DNA from: Actinomycetota bacterium
GTDB lineage: Bacteria; Actinomycetota; Thermoleophilia; Miltoncostaeales; Miltoncostaeaceae
NCBI GenBank assembly: GCA_947451735.1
Contig: CANGAY010000052.1
Location: 1-6,123 of the forward strand
Reading direction: 5' to 3'
DNA length: 6,123 bases
In this document: piece by piece, positions 4,639 to 6,123 of the stretch
Position numbering within the stretch: position 1 is the first letter of the stretch
Layout of the letters: each line of letters opens with the position of its first letter
Translations under genes and position numbers: made by a program
Notes under the pieces: model-generated
Told to the model about the DNA's origin: nothing
Database searches by the model: none
What the model saw: the letters and a program-made list of their open reading frames with translations, nothing else

Positions 4639-6123
4639 ATGCGCACTCGAATCCCCCTTGCAATCGGCGTCGCCGTGCTCGCGGCTGGTGCCGCCACCTC
4701 GGCGGCCACGGCCGCGTGGAACGCCCCGGCCACGGTCTCGTCCGTGAGCCCCGACCCGGGCACGCCCACGTTCAACGCCGAGGCGCCGGTGAGCGCCGTG
4801 GGCGGCGATGGGGTGGTGACGGCCGCATGGGTGCAGGAGGTCGGGTTCGGCAACGGCAAGCAGATCCGTGCCGCGCGATTCCGCAACGGCGCGTGGTCGC
4901 CGTCAGTGGCGCTCTCCGGCGCCGGCATCGAGGCGGGCGACCCGGCCGTGGCCGCCGACGCCCAGGGCGATGTCATCGTCGTCTGGCGGCGCGGAGTCGC
5001 TGCCGGGGCTGGGCAGGATCAACTGGTGCAGGCCGCGCGCTTCAGCGGCGGGGCGTGGAGCGTGCCGTCCACCCTCTGGTCGCAGGTGGGCAGGAGCGCC
5101 AACACCCCCGGCGTCGCCTTCGATGGCAATGGCAACGCGCTGGCCGTGTGGGGCAGTTGCGCCACGGGTGACTTCTTCTGTGCCACGCCCGCCGCGGCAT
5201 CGGCCCGGTTCTCGGGCGGCACCTGGGCAGCCGCGGTCGCCGCGCCCCCGGCCATCACGGGCGTGGCCAAGGGCAGCGTCACGGCCGGCGCCCCCGGGCA
5301 GGTGGGCATGTGGTGGTACGACGCCTCGGGGCCGGCCTCGGTCGCCTCGTGGTCATCCATCAGCGGTTGGGCCGCGCCGTGGCAGTTCACCGCCAACGCC
5401 AACCAGCCGGCGTTGGCCCTCAACGCGTCGGGCGCCGGGGTGCTGGCGTGGCATGAGGCCAATGTGGTGAAGGCGAGCATCCTCAGCGGCGGCACCTGGG
5501 GCACCGTGCAGACCATTTCACCCGGCGATGTTTCGGCATCCGACATGGCGGCCACCATTGACGCGGCCGGCACTGCCACCGTCGCATGGCAGCGCTACCC
5601 CGCCGTGCCGGGCGGCCCCGCCACCGTGCAGGCCATCCAGCGCACCGGTGGCACCTGGGGCGCGGTGCAGACCGTGTCGAGCGATGAGCCCAACGCCACC
5701 AACCCCAAGCCGGCCATCACGTCGGGTCCCACCGGCCGCGTCACGGTCACGTGGAACGGGCTCAATGGGTCGCAGCCCGTGCTCCGGGCACGAAGCGCGG
5801 TCAACGGCGTCTGGGATTCGGCCGGGCCCGCCGACATCTCCACGCCGGCGGCGACCACCACGTTCATCACCGCCACCTCGCTGGCGAGCGACCCGCTCGG
5901 GCGCGTGATGGCCGTGTGGCAGTCAACCGACGCCAACACCAACGTGGTGAAGGCCGCCCGCATGCAGGGCGTGCCCGATGCGCCCAGCGGTGCCGCGGGC
6001 ACGTCCGGCGACACCCGGGTGACCGTCGCGTGGACTGCCCCCGCTGATGACGGCGGGGCCGCGATCAGCACATACCGGGTCACCGCACAGCCGGGCGGGA
6101 CGACCTGCACGGTGTCGGGCGCC
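4639..6123 (+). CDS. Secreted beta-propeller-like repeat protein with C-terminal FN3 domain (3' end missing)
   Basis: The frame runs open from ATG 4639 to the window edge: 495 residues and no stop. An N-terminal signal peptide (MRTRIP, then a hydrophobic Ala/Val core, with likely cleavage after A25 or A26) sends it out of the cell. Residues 27-444 form eight degenerate units of about 45-55 residues, each with a D-x-x-G-x-x-x-x-x-W strand (W64, W116, W171, W226, W271, W317, W372, W427), most followed by an A-x-x-x-x-G-G-x-W strand (W86, W140, W196, W244, W287, W340, W392). The N-terminal WNAPATVSS (27-35) looks like the missing last strand of unit eight. This pattern suggests a beta-propeller, often a sugar- or protein-binding scaffold. 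PDAPSGAAGTSGDTRV onward (446-495) is a typical actinobacterial fibronectin type III start. C174 and C181 could form a disulfide. Further domains probably follow. No catalytic motif is visible; a cell-surface or adhesion role is inference. Confidence 0.9.
   Translation, partial: MRTRIPLAIGVAVLAAGAATSAATAAWNAPATVSSVSPDPGTPTFNAEAPVSAVGGDGVVTAAWVQEVGFGNGKQIRAARFRNGAWSPSVALSGAGIEAGDPAVAADAQGDVIVVWRRGVAAGAGQDQLVQAARFSGGAWSVPSTLWSQVGRSANTPGVAFDGNGNALAVWGSCATGDFFCATPAAASARFSGGTWAAAVAAPPAITGVAKGSVTAGAPGQVGMWWYDASGPASVASWSSISGWAAPWQFTANANQPALALNASGAGVLAWHEANVVKASILSGGTWGTVQTISPGDVSASDMAATIDAAGTATVAWQRYPAVPGGPATVQAIQRTGGTWGAVQTVSSDEPNATNPKPAITSGPTGRVTVTWNGLNGSQPVLRARSAVNGVWDSAGPADISTPAATTTFITATSLASDPLGRVMAVWQSTDANTNVVKAARMQGVPDAPSGAAGTSGDTRVTVAWTAPADDGGAAISTYRVTAQPGGTTCTVSGA

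Noticed and set aside
3936..4976. Minus-strand 346-codon open frame
   Set aside because: Ala/Ser/Pro/Thr-rich translation antisense to the 4072 gene and the propeller gene, each better supported by a promoter box and protein features.
5019..6110. Minus-strand open frames opposite the propeller gene
   Set aside because: Antisense of a repeat protein with clear periodic Trp motifs and a signal peptide; no recognisable domain on the minus strand.

Overview
The window is GC-rich throughout, and its genes show strong G/C preference at third codon positions. Three of its genes have a TANNNT hexamer placed exactly 7 nt before the ATG and no Shine-Dalgarno sequence, which is the usual look of actinobacterial leaderless genes. 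Together with a secreted propeller/FN3 protein and an ATP-type PEP carboxykinase, this suggests a high-GC actinobacterium, perhaps a deep-branching, Thermoleophilia-like lineage. That placement is inference; no marker gene is present.

Layout. (1) 1-504 (+): the 3' part of an epoxide-hydrolase-like alpha/beta hydrolase, cut by the left edge. (2) 511-578: four tandem 17-bp units built on GGGGACAGACCCC, filling the gap to the next gene. (3) 595-1389 and 1397-2281 (+): a crotonase-fold enoyl-CoA hydratase/isomerase-like protein, then, 7 nt later, a compact histone-deacetylase-superfamily amidohydrolase; probably one transcript. (4) 2287-2321: a perfect 15-bp stem hairpin between two converging genes. 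(5) 2347-3939 (-): a complete ATP-dependent PEP carboxykinase (pckA) with a clear ribosome binding site. (6) 3940-4071: a divergent intergenic region with a GAAAC-N6-GTTTC dyad. (7) 4072-4602 (+): a small unrecognised protein, possibly related to the MetE/UROD-like barrel family. (8) 4639 to the right edge (+): a secreted protein with a signal peptide, eight beta-propeller-like repeats and the start of a fibronectin type III domain; the gene is open at the window end.

How the genes relate. Only the crotonase/HDAC pair looks like an operon; both families act on acyl groups (acyl-CoA and acyl-amide respectively), but a shared pathway is not shown. pckA is a stand-alone central-metabolism gene (gluconeogenesis from oxaloacetate). 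The rest look like independent transcription units. The most noteworthy signals are the tandem GGGGACAGACCCC array sitting directly on a leaderless promoter, an additional identical 13-mer embedded in frame in the HDAC gene, the recurring TANNNT-7-ATG architecture, and a propeller whose N- and C-terminal ends appear to complete one blade together.
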